From: Leptasterias polaris
Taxonomy: Eukaryota > Echinodermata > Asteroidea > Forcipulatida > Asteriidae
Length of the DNA: 64,000 bases
Direction of reading: 5' to 3'
Assembly: GCA_037783415.1 (NCBI GenBank)
Contig: JAZGTN010000176.1
Location: 682,001 to 746,000 of the forward strand
The notes under the pieces are model-generated. The model was not told where the DNA came from. It worked only from the letters and a program-made list of their open reading frames with translations, and ran no database searches. Positions within the stretch are counted from its first letter, which is position 1. Every line of letters begins with the position of its first letter. A program made the translations under genes and the position numbers. Positions 22,501-34,500 of this stretch are shown here, piece by piece.

Positions 22501-25500
22501 CAACTGTTTCAGAAACGGTATGTTGACAAAAAATAACCGTGAATGCTCAGGCTTATACGTAAGCCTGTGACGGTTACACAGTTGGATAAACGTTGAAAAA
22601 TTCACTTAAAAAGTTGCGCGTAATGCTGACCATAATAACTGTGATCACGATTTTCACAGCACAATATCCCATAAAACACACACACATATCATTCCCAATT
22701 TACAGACTCGTAGTCTTTGTTATTTCAATACAACTGTGCGTGCAGCAATATTTGTGAGAAACATTGAACGCTAGGGGGCGTTCCACAACAATTCGTGAAT
22801 GCGCAGGCTTATACGTAAGCCTGTGACGGTTACACGGTTAAGTGACAGATCTTACGGTTAAACGTTCACATTTGTACAGTTCGGATAAACGTTGAAAAAT
22901 TCACTTGAAAAGTGCTCCGAAATGCTGACCATAATAATTGCCACACCTACCGTAATTTTCGGATTATAAACCGCCTGGCGTATAAACCGCAATGCTCCAA
23001 AATATGGAAAAAATATTTAGGTGTCAGCGTATAAACCGCGCGGGCGTATAAACCGCGGCCAAAATGTTAAAAAAACTAACCTCAAAACACGGAAGTGAAG
23101 TTCGCAAAACTGCGTATGGTAAGCTTGGGCGATATTGCTTTTTTTCATTCACGATACATCGTCTAAAATATATCTCGATATTCGATGATATCGCGGTTAA
23201 TTTGTGACGTGAGTTGATGAGGGAACCCACTTCAGATTTAAAAATAGTGTTAAAACTGAAGTGCCGCGAATTGGTTATTGATGTAAGGAAATTTGATAAA
23301 GGCTGTAAGGCTCTCCATTCTAGCCATGGTTTTATTCTTCATGTTACCCGAAGCACCACGAGCGCAATTGGCACAGGCTGATTGGCTGATTCCTGACCGG
23401 CCGCTTTCCGATTGGCCGATCGCGTGAATAATTATGACGTAGTGCTTCTCACAGCTTTCCGATTGGCCGATCTCGTGAATAATTATGACGTAGTGCTTCT
23501 CACAGCTTTCCGATTGGCCGATTGCGTGAATAATTATGACGTAGTGCTTCTCACAGCACTGCCATAGTATTCATCACCTCGATCCCGCAGATGTGCTTGC
23601 ATGCTCCTAACGTGGTAAACTTTATAGTTAGGGGGTGAAGGAATGGCGGCGTGTAGCTGTGGGAACGAAAAGGCAAGGGAAATTCCCTTTGTGAGAAATC
23701 ACCTCGTGGTATATCGCCCAAGCTTAGCGTATAGAGATCGCATATGGAGCATCGGAGATATATCAGCATATGGAGATCGCTGGGATAAATAGACAGGGGA
23801 CCAGCCTAGTCTAACTCGAGTTTCGCTGATTGTTCATCTCAGAGGGGGGACTGAACTCTAACAATAGGGCGGTTGATAAACGTTTTATAAAGGCAACACG
23901 GAATACAAATGAGGCGGGATTTTCAACAGGCATTTTCAACAGGATTTTGTCACCACACAGGCATGTTTTGCAGGATTTTTTATCGTTTAAGAACATTGTT
24001 TTTATTTAGAACATTTTACAAACGATCTTTCTTTATAAAAATGCTGTATTTTTCTCTTCCATATTTATACGTCGGCGTATAAGCCGCCCGGAGAATAAAC
24101 CGCAGGAGTTTAAAAAAAGTCAAAATCAACGTATAAACCGCGGTTTATAATCCGAAAATTACGGTATATCGTTTCCAATTTACAGGCTTAATTCTTCATA
24201 TTTCATTACTTTACGTGCGGCATTAGTTGAAAGAAACATTGAACGCCAGAGGGCGTTCCACAACAAATCGATTGCACGGTTACCCGGTTAACCAAACGAT
24301 AATCCTGTTAATCGTTCAAATGTTAACGATTGGGATCAGCGTAAACAAATTCACTTGAAAAGTGCTGCGAAAATTGTGACTATTACGTGTCTGAAAACGG
24401 TTACACGTTTAAAAAAAATTTGAGTGTGCGAGCTTATACGTAAGCCTGTGACAGTTACACGGTTAAGTGACAGATCATCCAGTTAATCGTTTACATTTGT
24501 ACGGTTCGGATAAACGTTGAAAAGTGTTTTGTTCTTGTATAATATAGTCCCTAGGAAAAAAAAATGCTTTGAATAGTAACAATTCTATGGCACATCATTT
24601 CAGGGCCCAAATTTATGGCCAGCTTAATGCTGAATTCTGCGCTTAGGGGTCACCATTCTCTGCTTAACGAGCAAGCAGCACAGAATGTCTGCGCTAGCTG
24701 GTAGAATGCCTAGTAACGTTAACTACGCAAGCACACAAAATGCCATGCTAACCCGTGTAATACGCTTGACATAAGCACAGAATAACCTGCTTCGTCAGTA
24801 AGCGCCGATCCTAAGCTTACGGTAAGCAGAGCCATAAAATTGGGCCCTGATGTATTTAGATTGATGTAAAAAAAAAATTAATGTAAATGTTGGTTGTTTC
24901 AGAAACTGTTTAGCTTGTTTGCAGTTTTCTATATTAAAAACACTATTGTTGTGTCTTTGTAACGATTAGTATGTTCTTGCCGGGCTAAAGTAGTAAATAT
25001 GGGGTAAGGGTTTATTGTTAATTTTTGTTCTTCACCCTCAAATCTACCACTGACCGTTTAGCAAGGTAATTTCTCTTTTGTACACCTTTCCTCAATCAGC
25101 TCTTTTTATTGTTTATTGCAACCGCCATCAAGTTTTGTAACTGATACATCGCGGTTTCCTGAAGTAATTCCTTTGCACAAGAAACTTTAAACATATCGTT
25201 TTCCGGCGAACGGGACCCAAGCGCAGACAAGTTTGCCAGGCCGAAAGCATTGTAAAACGGCGCTCTATTCTTTACGTCCACGCTGAAATCTGAATAACTA
25301 TCTGATTACACGACGCTGCGCTGATAGCAAGACAAATTCTTTTTGATTCTTGTGAATGACCGTAGACTTGTGTCAGTCGGCGACAGGAATGATGACTCTA
25401 TGTATATTCTACATAAACGTCAACAACACGGGTCAAAAATGGGTTTGGGGCTTGAACGAATCTAGGAAACCCTAGAAAGATTGAGGGCGCTATACGAGTT

Positions 25501-28500
25501 TAACGGTGCGTTTTTTTTTACTTAAAAAAAAAGGAAAAAATTTACTCTGTCGTTAATAAATACATATCAAATTCAAGTTAGAGTACCCATGGCGTTCAAT
25601 TTGCCTGAGAATTTTGGGGGTTTTTTCTACTGACAATGTTTTAATCAGTTTTGATGCTTTTAAACTGGTTGTCTATAAAACCTTTCTTGTTTTAAGAAAC
25701 ATTTGTGTAATCTAGGACGTTAACTTTGAGCTTATTTGAAAAATTATGTCTCTAGAAGTCGGATTTGTTTTTACGATCTCAATGTGTTTTGTACACATGC
25801 GAAAATGCGCAATAAATGACGTCATTGTGACGTCGTTCCACATTTTAGGCCGAAAAGCACATCTACAGTACCCAAGAAGTCTAAAACTAAAAAAAGTTTC
25901 TCGATCGGTCGTCTACTTTTTGAGATAGAGTGGTCTAAAGTCTGGCTAATTAAATATTCACCTCGCTGTAAAGAGGCTAATTAATTAAGAATTTTAACAT
26001 TTTTTACATTTAGAGTTAAGTTTATGTTCTAAGCTTCAATTTGATATATGATTTAACTCTTTCGTATTTGCGCTCTAGGATATTAGGCTTAAACAAAAAA
26101 CGTGTGCAATTGCTATGGGATTTAGGTCAGAAACAAAGAATAACTAGACATTAGGTGTTTGTGGACAAACACAGAGCTGTTCCTTTTTCTTGTACTTTGA
26201 TTAAACCCAAGTTCAATCTTCATTCCTCAAGGGGTCTGTAACTGAAAGCAAATTGAAAAACGGCTGTGTAGTTCTTGAGATATGGTCCCATTTCCGGTTG
26301 ACCCGGAAGAAAAGGTCAACATTGGGTCACGCTAATCTAAGTTCAATCTTTAATGCTCAAGGGGTTTATAACTGACAAGAAATTGAAAATCGATTGTGTA
26401 GTTCTTGAAATATGGTCCCACTTCCGGTTGACCCAGAAGTAAAGGTCAACATGGGGTCACGGTCACCTAAGGCTAATCTCCAATGCCCAAGGATTATATA
26501 GCTGAAACAAGTTTGAAATTCGGTTGTGTAGTTCTTGAGATATGGTCCCACTTCCGGTTGACTCATAGGTAAAGGTCAACATATGGGGTCACGGTATTCC
26601 AAGGCTAATATCCAATGCCAACAATTATATAACTGAAACAAGTTTAAAAATCGGTTGTATAGTTCTTGAGATATGGTCCCACTTCCGGTTGACCCATAGG
26701 TAAAGGTCAACATGGGGTCACGGTTAACCAAGGCTAATCTCCAATGCCCAAGGAGTCTATAACTACAAAAAGTTTGAAAATCGGTTGTGTAGTTCTTGAG
26801 ATAGGTCCCACTTCCGGTTGACCCGGAAGTAAAGGTCAACATGGGGTCACGGTTACCTAAGGCTAATCTCCAATGCCCAAGGATTATATAGCTGAAACAA
26901 GTTTGAAAATCGGTTGTGTAGTTCTTGAGATATGGTCCCACTTCCGGTTGACTCATAGGTAAAGGTCAACATATGGGGTCACGGTATTCCAAGGATAATC
27001 TCCAATGTCCAAGGAGTCTATAACTGAAAAAGGTTTGAAAATCGGTTGTTCACTTCTTGAGCTATGGTCCCACTTCCGGTTGACCCGGAAGTAATAGTCA
27101 ACATGATGTCACGGTTACCCAAGGCTAATCTCTAATGTCCAAGGAGTCTATAACTGAAAAAAGGTTTGAAAATCGGTTATTCACTTCTTGAGCTATGGTC
27201 CCACTTCCGGTTGACCCGGAAGTAAAGGTCAACATGGGGTCACGGTTACCCAAGGTTATTCTTCAATGCCCAAGGAGTCTATAACTGAAAAAAGTTTGAA
27301 AATCGGTTGTGTAGTTCTACAGATATGGTCCCACTTCCGGTTGACCCGGAAGTAAAGGTCAACATGGGTTCACAGTTACCCAAGGCTTTTCGACATACAG
27401 TGATCTCAAGATTGGCTAATTAAATATTCACCTCGCTGTAAATGGGCAAATTAATTCAGAATTTAAAAATAAAATTCAATTGAGAGTTAAGTTCATGTAC
27501 TAAGATTCAAATTGATGTAGGATCTAACTCTTTCATATTTGTACGCTTTAGGATATTAGGTCACATGCACAGTTGTGTAAACAGGTTTTTTTACTTGAAA
27601 TTTTGTTTATGAAACTGCTGTTACACGGGTCACCAACTGTTTCAGAAACGGTATGTTGACCAAAAATAACCGTGAATGCTCAGGCTCTTACACATAAGCC
27701 TGTGACGGTTACACGGTTAGTGACAGATCTTACGGTTAAACATTCACATTTATTTGTACGGTTCGGATAAACTTTGAAAAAAATCACTTAAAAAGTGCTG
27801 CGTAATGCTGACCATAATAATTGCCACACACACACATATCATTCCCAATTTACAGACTCGTATTCTTTGTTATTTCAATACATCTGTGCGTGTAGCAATA
27901 TTTGTGCGAAACATTGCCCGCTAGGGGGCGTTCCACAACAATTCGATTGCGCATGCTCGTCTTTGCAGGGTGAATGCGCAAAGTCAAATTTCTGCAGTGA
28001 AGAATGAAGATACAATGTTTTTGATCACATGCCGGTTGTGTAAACAGTTTTTTTTTACTTGAAATGTTGTTCATGAAACTGCTGTTACACGGGTCACCAA
28101 CTGTTTCAGAAACGGTTACACATTTACAAAAAAATTACTGTGAATGCGCAGGCTTATACGTAAGCCTGTGACTGTTAATTAATTAAGAATTTTAACATTT
28201 TTTACATTTAGAGTTAAGTTATGTTCTAAGCTTCAATTTGATATATTATTTAACTCTTTCGTATTTGCGCTCTAGGATATTAGGCTTAAACAAAAAACGT
28301 GTGCAATTGCTATGGGATTTAGGTCAGAAACAAAGAATAATAATAATAATAATAAAAATAATAATAATCTCGACGAAAACAATAGCTGTTCCGACAGCTA
28401 GGTCGGAACAGCTAATAATAAAAATAATAATAATCTCGACGAAAACAATACCTGTTCCGACAGCTAGGTCGGAACAGCTAATAATAATGTAACGTACTGC

Positions 28501-31500
28501 CAACGGGTCCTTGTTTGCTCTGCAGCCAAACGCAGACAGAAAACAAACGGAAACTCAAATTCGGTTAAATGTGAAACACACCAATTTATTTATCTTCCAA
28601 GAACGACAACTTGTTCATGCTCACTCACTGAACTCAACATCTGGTCTGTCTAACACAACTGATCATGCACAACACAATGCAAAGAGTCAGTTATCTTGGC
28701 TCCTGGCCAACGTTTTCCCGCCGGCGCGAACACAACTGTCTATTTATAGTCCATACTTCCGGTCCAATGTCTGGAGAGAGCGTTGTCTGGCGGTTACTCG
28801 GCGGTAGCGATGTCCGTTACATTACCCCCTCCTTAGAATCAGCCTATTCTCCTGAATAGCTGCAACAGCTTTGATAAGTACAAGGCATTCAAAATGGAAA
28901 CAGTTTTAAGTGACAAAGAATCAAGCAAGGATCCACAATCGACGGGGCTACACACAACAACAACATTATTTACACAGTTTTTCATGTATTTATCTACTTA
29001 ACCAACACAAAAGCATCAAGCAACAGTTTTGTTTTCCTCGAAGTTGTCCCTCAAACAAAACAATGTCCATCCAAGAGAGGACTTCTCTCCAATCACTGTT
29101 AATGATGTGCTCTTCTAGCTTCAGTGTCTTCAGCCGATGACTCAGGCCATGCAGTCGAACACTTGACATATTCTGTTCGGTGCTTCCCCTGGCGGATCCC
29201 CTGGCGGTGCCGGCGGATCCTCCGCTGTCCTTGGTGCCGGCAGATCCCCTGTCGTTGGTGCCGGCGGATCCCCTGTCCGCGGTGCCGGCGGGTCCCCTGT
29301 CCGTGGTGCCGGCGTATCCTCTGCCTGTGGTGCCGGCGGATCCTCTGTCTTTGGTGCCGGCGGATCCCCCGTCTGTTGTGCCGGCGGGTCCCATGTTTGT
29401 GGTGCCCCCAGCACCGGTAGTCACTCTGTCTTTGGTGCATCCAGCACCAACGGATCCCCTGTCTTCTGTTGTGCTCCCTGCACCTGCGGATACTCTGTCT
29501 TCAGCGGCCTTCTTCAGTGGTGCATCATGCACTGGCGGATACCCAGCCGTTGATGCTCCCCGCACCAACAGGTATCCTGTCTTCGGTGGTACTTCCTGTA
29601 CCCTCGGCCTTGTCATCTGCGATGCGTCCTGCATCAGTCCGTATCCTTCATCATCATGCATCCGGGGGTCCGTCGGTGCTCTTGCTTGTTCCGGCGGGGC
29701 TGCTTTTGCTGGTGGAGATTGCCGCTCCAGCTGAGCTGCCGTCACCTGCACATGAAGGCCAACGCCAGTGTCATGGAGTTGATTGTTCAATGTCATAGTC
29801 TTTGTCCTGTCAGTTTGTTGGTTGATGATGAGAGCAGCGTGCTCCGGCGAGGCAAGTTGCACTGGCGGAGCCGTCCACAACGGCGGAACAGTGTGCGTTG
29901 TTGAAGCCTTCCACAACGGTGGAGGTGTTGACGTGGAGTTGAGGGACAAAGCAGCTGGATCAGGGCTGGAAAACCCATCGCAACCACGAACCGCAATCCC
30001 AACGGCAAACGCCATGCAGGGCAAGATCGAGGGACTCGGGACCACATCAACAGTAGGGCATTCACCGCTCGCAACGGCCTCCCTACTTGTGGTCTCCGCA
30101 TCCACACAACAAAGCCCAACATCGGCGCCAGCCACGGGACCGCGGGACGGGTTTGCGCGGCGTTTACCTGCACTCTGATCCTCACTGATGGCTAAGTCAC
30201 CACTACTCCACGTCGCTTCCAAGTTGGCAATCGTTTTCTCGAAGCATCTTCTGTGGTACGCATCAACGACTGGTTTCGTGTCCCAAGGATTCTTTCCATA
30301 CTCAGGTGAGGAAATAGCTGACTCAAAAATCTGCCGTGCCAAGGAGGCTTCCAACTCCCGAATGTCACTCATTAATCCGAAGATGGCGTCCACGATATCA
30401 GCCGACGATGTGTACCTCGTCGTCATATTTCAGTCGTGTTCAACATTTAATTGAGTCAAAAATATCCCACCAGCTGCCACCATTGTAACGTACTGCCAAC
30501 GGGTCCTTGTTTGCTCTGCAGCCAAACGCAGACAGAAAACAAACGGAAACTCAAATTCGGTTAAATGTGAAACACACCAATTTATTTATCTTCCAAGAAC
30601 GACAACTTGTTCATGCTCACTCACTGAACTCAACATCTGGTCTGTCTAACACAACTGATCATGCACAACACAATGCAAAGAGTCAGTTATCTTGGCTCCT
30701 GGCCAACGTTTTCCCGCCGGCGCGAACACAACTGTCTATTTATAGTCCATACTTCCGGTCCAATGTCTGGAGAGAGCGTTGTCTGGCGGTTACTCGGCGG
30801 TAGCGATGTCCGTTACAATAATAATAATATGCATTTTATACAAAAATTTCCAAAATGTACAAATTTGGTCTCTTCAAGTGCACAGTCAATTATCACTTAC
30901 TGATTTAGGTATCTCGGTGGCACCGGGAACGCTAGTCAGACAATTAGCAGCTTCTGAATCTTGTAGGAGGTAACATAGTTCTTCATCCTCTTTGGAGCCT
31001 GTGATCGCTGTATGTACATCGACACGTAAATCACTGTCATGCACTGTATCTTGTTCATCCTCACCGTGATTGGAAATGGAAGATTTTTTCTTCAGTGGCC
31101 CACAAAATTTCCCTTCAAAACAAAAACAAAATCAATGGAGTAAAGTTGATCAACTGCATTAATAACATAATTACAAGGCTAACATTTTAACAGTCACCAT
31201 TGGCTGGTAAAATTTAATCAAATAAAAGAATGCAAAGGAGACAATCAGAGTACTTCAAATGGTTCACGATGGGATCGAAAGTGGTTGATGAGGCGCATCA
31301 GCTATCAGAAGGCAACAAGAGTAATGCTCATAGTTGGACCTCCTCAGCTATTAGAAGTACATCAGAGCAAGTAGAAGGGGTGCTGCAACTCTCAGGAGAT
31401 ATATTTAAAGCCAATGCCGAAGCCATTAATTCTGTGACAGCCTAATTCTCATTGTCCTAAAGGCAAATCAGTTCAACTATCATAAGGTGATACTAGTGGA

Positions 31501-34500
31501 TGGGGAACATCAACTGTCAGGAAGTAATGGGAACAATTCTCATGGGTGGGGTACATCAACTGTCAGGAAGTAATGGGAACAATTCTCATGGGTGGGGTAC
31601 ATCAGCTGTCAGAAAGTGATGGGAACAATTCTCATGGACAGGGTACATCAGCTGTCAGAAAGTGATAGGAACAATTCTCATGGGTGGGGTACATCAGCTG
31701 TCAGGAAGTGATGGGAACAATTCTCATGGAATGGACAGGGTACATCAGCTGTCAGGAAGTGATAGGAACAATTTTCATGGACAGGGTACATCAGCTGTCA
31801 GGAAGTGATAAGAACAATTCTCATGGACAGGGTACATCAGCTGTCAGGAAGTGATGAAAACAATTCTCATGGGTGGGGTACATCAGCTGTCAGGAAGTGA
31901 TAAGAACAATTCTCATGGAATGGACGGGGTACATCAGCTGTCAGGAAGTGATGGGAACAATTCTAATGGACAGGGTACATCAGCTGTCAGGAAGTGATGG
32001 GAACAATTCTAATGGAGGGGGTACATCAGCTGTCAGGAAGTGATAAGAACAATTTTCATGGAGGGGGTACATCAGCTGTCAGAAAGTGAAAAGAACAAAT
32101 CTCATGGACGGGGTACATCAGCTGTCAGGAAGTGATAGGAACAAATCTCATGGACAGGGTACATCAGCTGTCAGGAAGTGATAGGAACAAATCTCATGGA
32201 CGGGGTACATCAGCTGTCAGAAAGTGATAAGAACAATTCTCATAGACAGGGTACATCAGCTGTCAGGAAGTGATGGGAACAATTCTCATAGACAGGGTAC
32301 ATCAGCTGTCAGGAAGTGATGGGAACAAATCTCATGGAATGGACGGGGTACATCAGCTGTCAGGAAGTGATGGGAACAATTCTCATGGGTGGGGTGCATC
32401 AGCTGTCAGGAAGTGATGGGAACAATTCTAATGGACAGGGTACATCAGCTGTCAGAAAGTGATGGGAAAAATTCTCATGGACAGGGTACATCAGCTGTCA
32501 GAAAGTGATAGGAACAATTCTCATGGGTGGGGTACATCAGCTGTCAGGAAGTGATGGGAACAATTCTCATGGACAGGGTACATCAGCCGTCAGGAAGTGA
32601 TAAGAACAATTCTCATGGACAGGGTACATCAGCTGTCAGGAAGTGATGGGAACAATTCTCATGGACAGGGTACATCAGCTTTCAGGAAGTGATGAAAACA
32701 ATTCTCATGGGTGGGGTACATCAGCTGTCAGGAAGTGATGGGAATTACAATTCTCATGGGTGGGGTGCATCAGCTATCAGGAAGTGATGGGAACAATTCT
32801 AATGGAGGGGGTACATCAGCTGTCAGGAAGTGATAAGAACAATTTTCATGGACAGGGTACATCAGCTGTCAGGAAGTGATAAGAACAATTCTCATGGACA
32901 GGGTACATCAGCTTTCAGGAAGTGATGAAAACAATTCTCATGGGTGGGGTACATCAGCTGTCAGGAAGTGATGGGAACATGGGTGGGGTGCATCAGCTGT
33001 CAGGAAGTGATAAGAACAATTCTCATGGACAGGGTACATCAGCTGTCAGAAAGTGATAAGAACAATTTTCATGGACAGGGTACATCAGCTGTCAGGAAGT
33101 GATGAGAACAATTCTAATGGACGGGGTACATCAGCTGTCAGGAAGTGATGAAAACAATTATCATGGACAGGGTACATCAGCTGTCAGGAAGTGATGGAAA
33201 CAATTCTAATGGACAGGGTACATCAGCTGTCAGGAAGTGATAAGAACAATTCTCATAGACAGGGTACATCAGCTGTCAGGAAGTGATAAGAACAATTCTC
33301 ATGGAATGGACGGGGTACATCAGCTGTCAGGAAGTGATGAAAACAATTATCATGGACAGGGTACATCAGCTGTCAGGAAGTGATGGGAACAATTCTCATG
33401 GGTGGGGTACATCAGCTATCAGGAAGTGATGAAAACAATTATCATGGAGGGGGTACATCAGCTGTCAGAAAGTGAAAAGAACAAATCTCATGGACGGGGT
33501 ACATCAGCTGTCAGGAAGTGATAGGAACAAATCTCATGGACAGGGTACATCAGCTGTCAGGAAGTGATAGGAACAAATCTCATGGACGGGGTACATCAGC
33601 TGTCAGGAAGTGATGGGAACAATTCTCATAGACAGGGTACATCAGCTGTCAGGAAGTGATGGGAACAAATCTCATGGGTGGGGTACATCAGTTGTCAGGA
33701 AGTGATGGGAACAATTCTCATGGACGGGTACAATGTACATCAGCTGTCAGGAAGATGGGAACAATTCACATAAGGCATGTGAAGACAATGGGGGCAATAT
33801 TTATGATTAGAGCTTATCAGCATAACTAAGGTTTTCAAAATGTATACATTACCAGCAGTCTTTATATACAAATACATAGTATACAGATACGCACCTGGAG
33901 CAAATAAGAGATGTTCAAATATCTCAATAATTGGAAAACACTGCAGAGGAAACGTGAAGACGACCCCTATGCATACAACCAGGCTGACTATCAACTGAAG
34001 CATGCTATTCGGCTGAAGGTTCCAAATAATGACTTGAGCTGTTGATGTTCCTAGGCGTAAATAGCTCAGAAACCCCAGACTTGCCAGGACACATGTAAAG
34101 AGCAGCATAACCAAGTATAACAGGTGAGGAAATAGATGATGGTTGTCTTCCATGCTAGATTCAATCGGAACTATCTGTAATGACAAAAGGTGACAACATT
34201 AAACAAATAAATTGTTCTCATGTTTTAGGTAAAGGATGTAGTGAAAGATGCTCAAAATGATGGTATCTTATTGGGTTTCAATTACAAACAAGCATACATA
34301 AACCTGTGCACCATTCCATTTTTTCTTAAGACACAGTGCATATGGAATGCAGAAACCCTGTTTGAACAAACCAACCATTGTGACTCTAGTCCAAGTTTGA
34401 GTCAGGATTCAAGTTTAATGGCAGATAAATAATCATTATCATTCAGCTCCTCTGAATCTTGATTCATGAATAGTTTCTAGCCATATTAATAATGTAAAAT

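Larger units (their letters stand above)
21317..26141 (+). mobile_element. Hairpin-bounded element A (GCTGTTCC type) with nested insertions
   Basis: Starts AACTAGACATTATGTG with a 5' hairpin (TGTTTGTGTACAAACA) and then GAAGCTGTTCC. Inside are two 130-bp units containing CACTTCCGGTTGACCCGGAA, then a 3' body that ends TTTAGGTCAGAAACAAAG just before the next element begins at 26142. Nested within are a MITE (21647-22253) carrying a SINE-like insert, a TIR element (22948-24166) and a hAT-like MITE (24601-24849). It has no own 3' hairpin, so it shares the one at 28384 or lost it. Confidence 0.6.
28488..30817 (-). mobile_element. Young non-autonomous LTR retrotransposon
   Basis: Two 334-bp direct repeats (28488-28821 and 30484-30817), TGTAACG to CGTTACA, appear identical by eye. 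They flank a 1.66-kb interior. Read on the minus strand, a primer binding site (30482-30464, complementary to a tRNA-Leu-like 3' end) follows the 5' LTR after one base. A polypurine tract (AAGGAGGGGG, about 28835-28824) precedes the 3' LTR. The flanks share ATAA within an AAT microsatellite, consistent with a target duplication. The interior has one long frame and no protease, polymerase or integrase. The insertion is in the sense direction of the transporter, in the intron 83 bp from the donor of exon 30901-31112. Confidence 0.88.

Noticed and set aside
28511..28807. 98-residue frame present twice
   Set aside because: It lies wholly inside the LTRs, antisense to the element; the duplication only reflects the two LTRs.
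29099..29734. Overlapping frames on both strands within the LTR element (Arg-rich, Pro-rich)
   Set aside because: Shadows of the tandem GGNGCCGGCGGATCC-type repeat of the 478-residue frame, which alone starts in the right place after the PBS.
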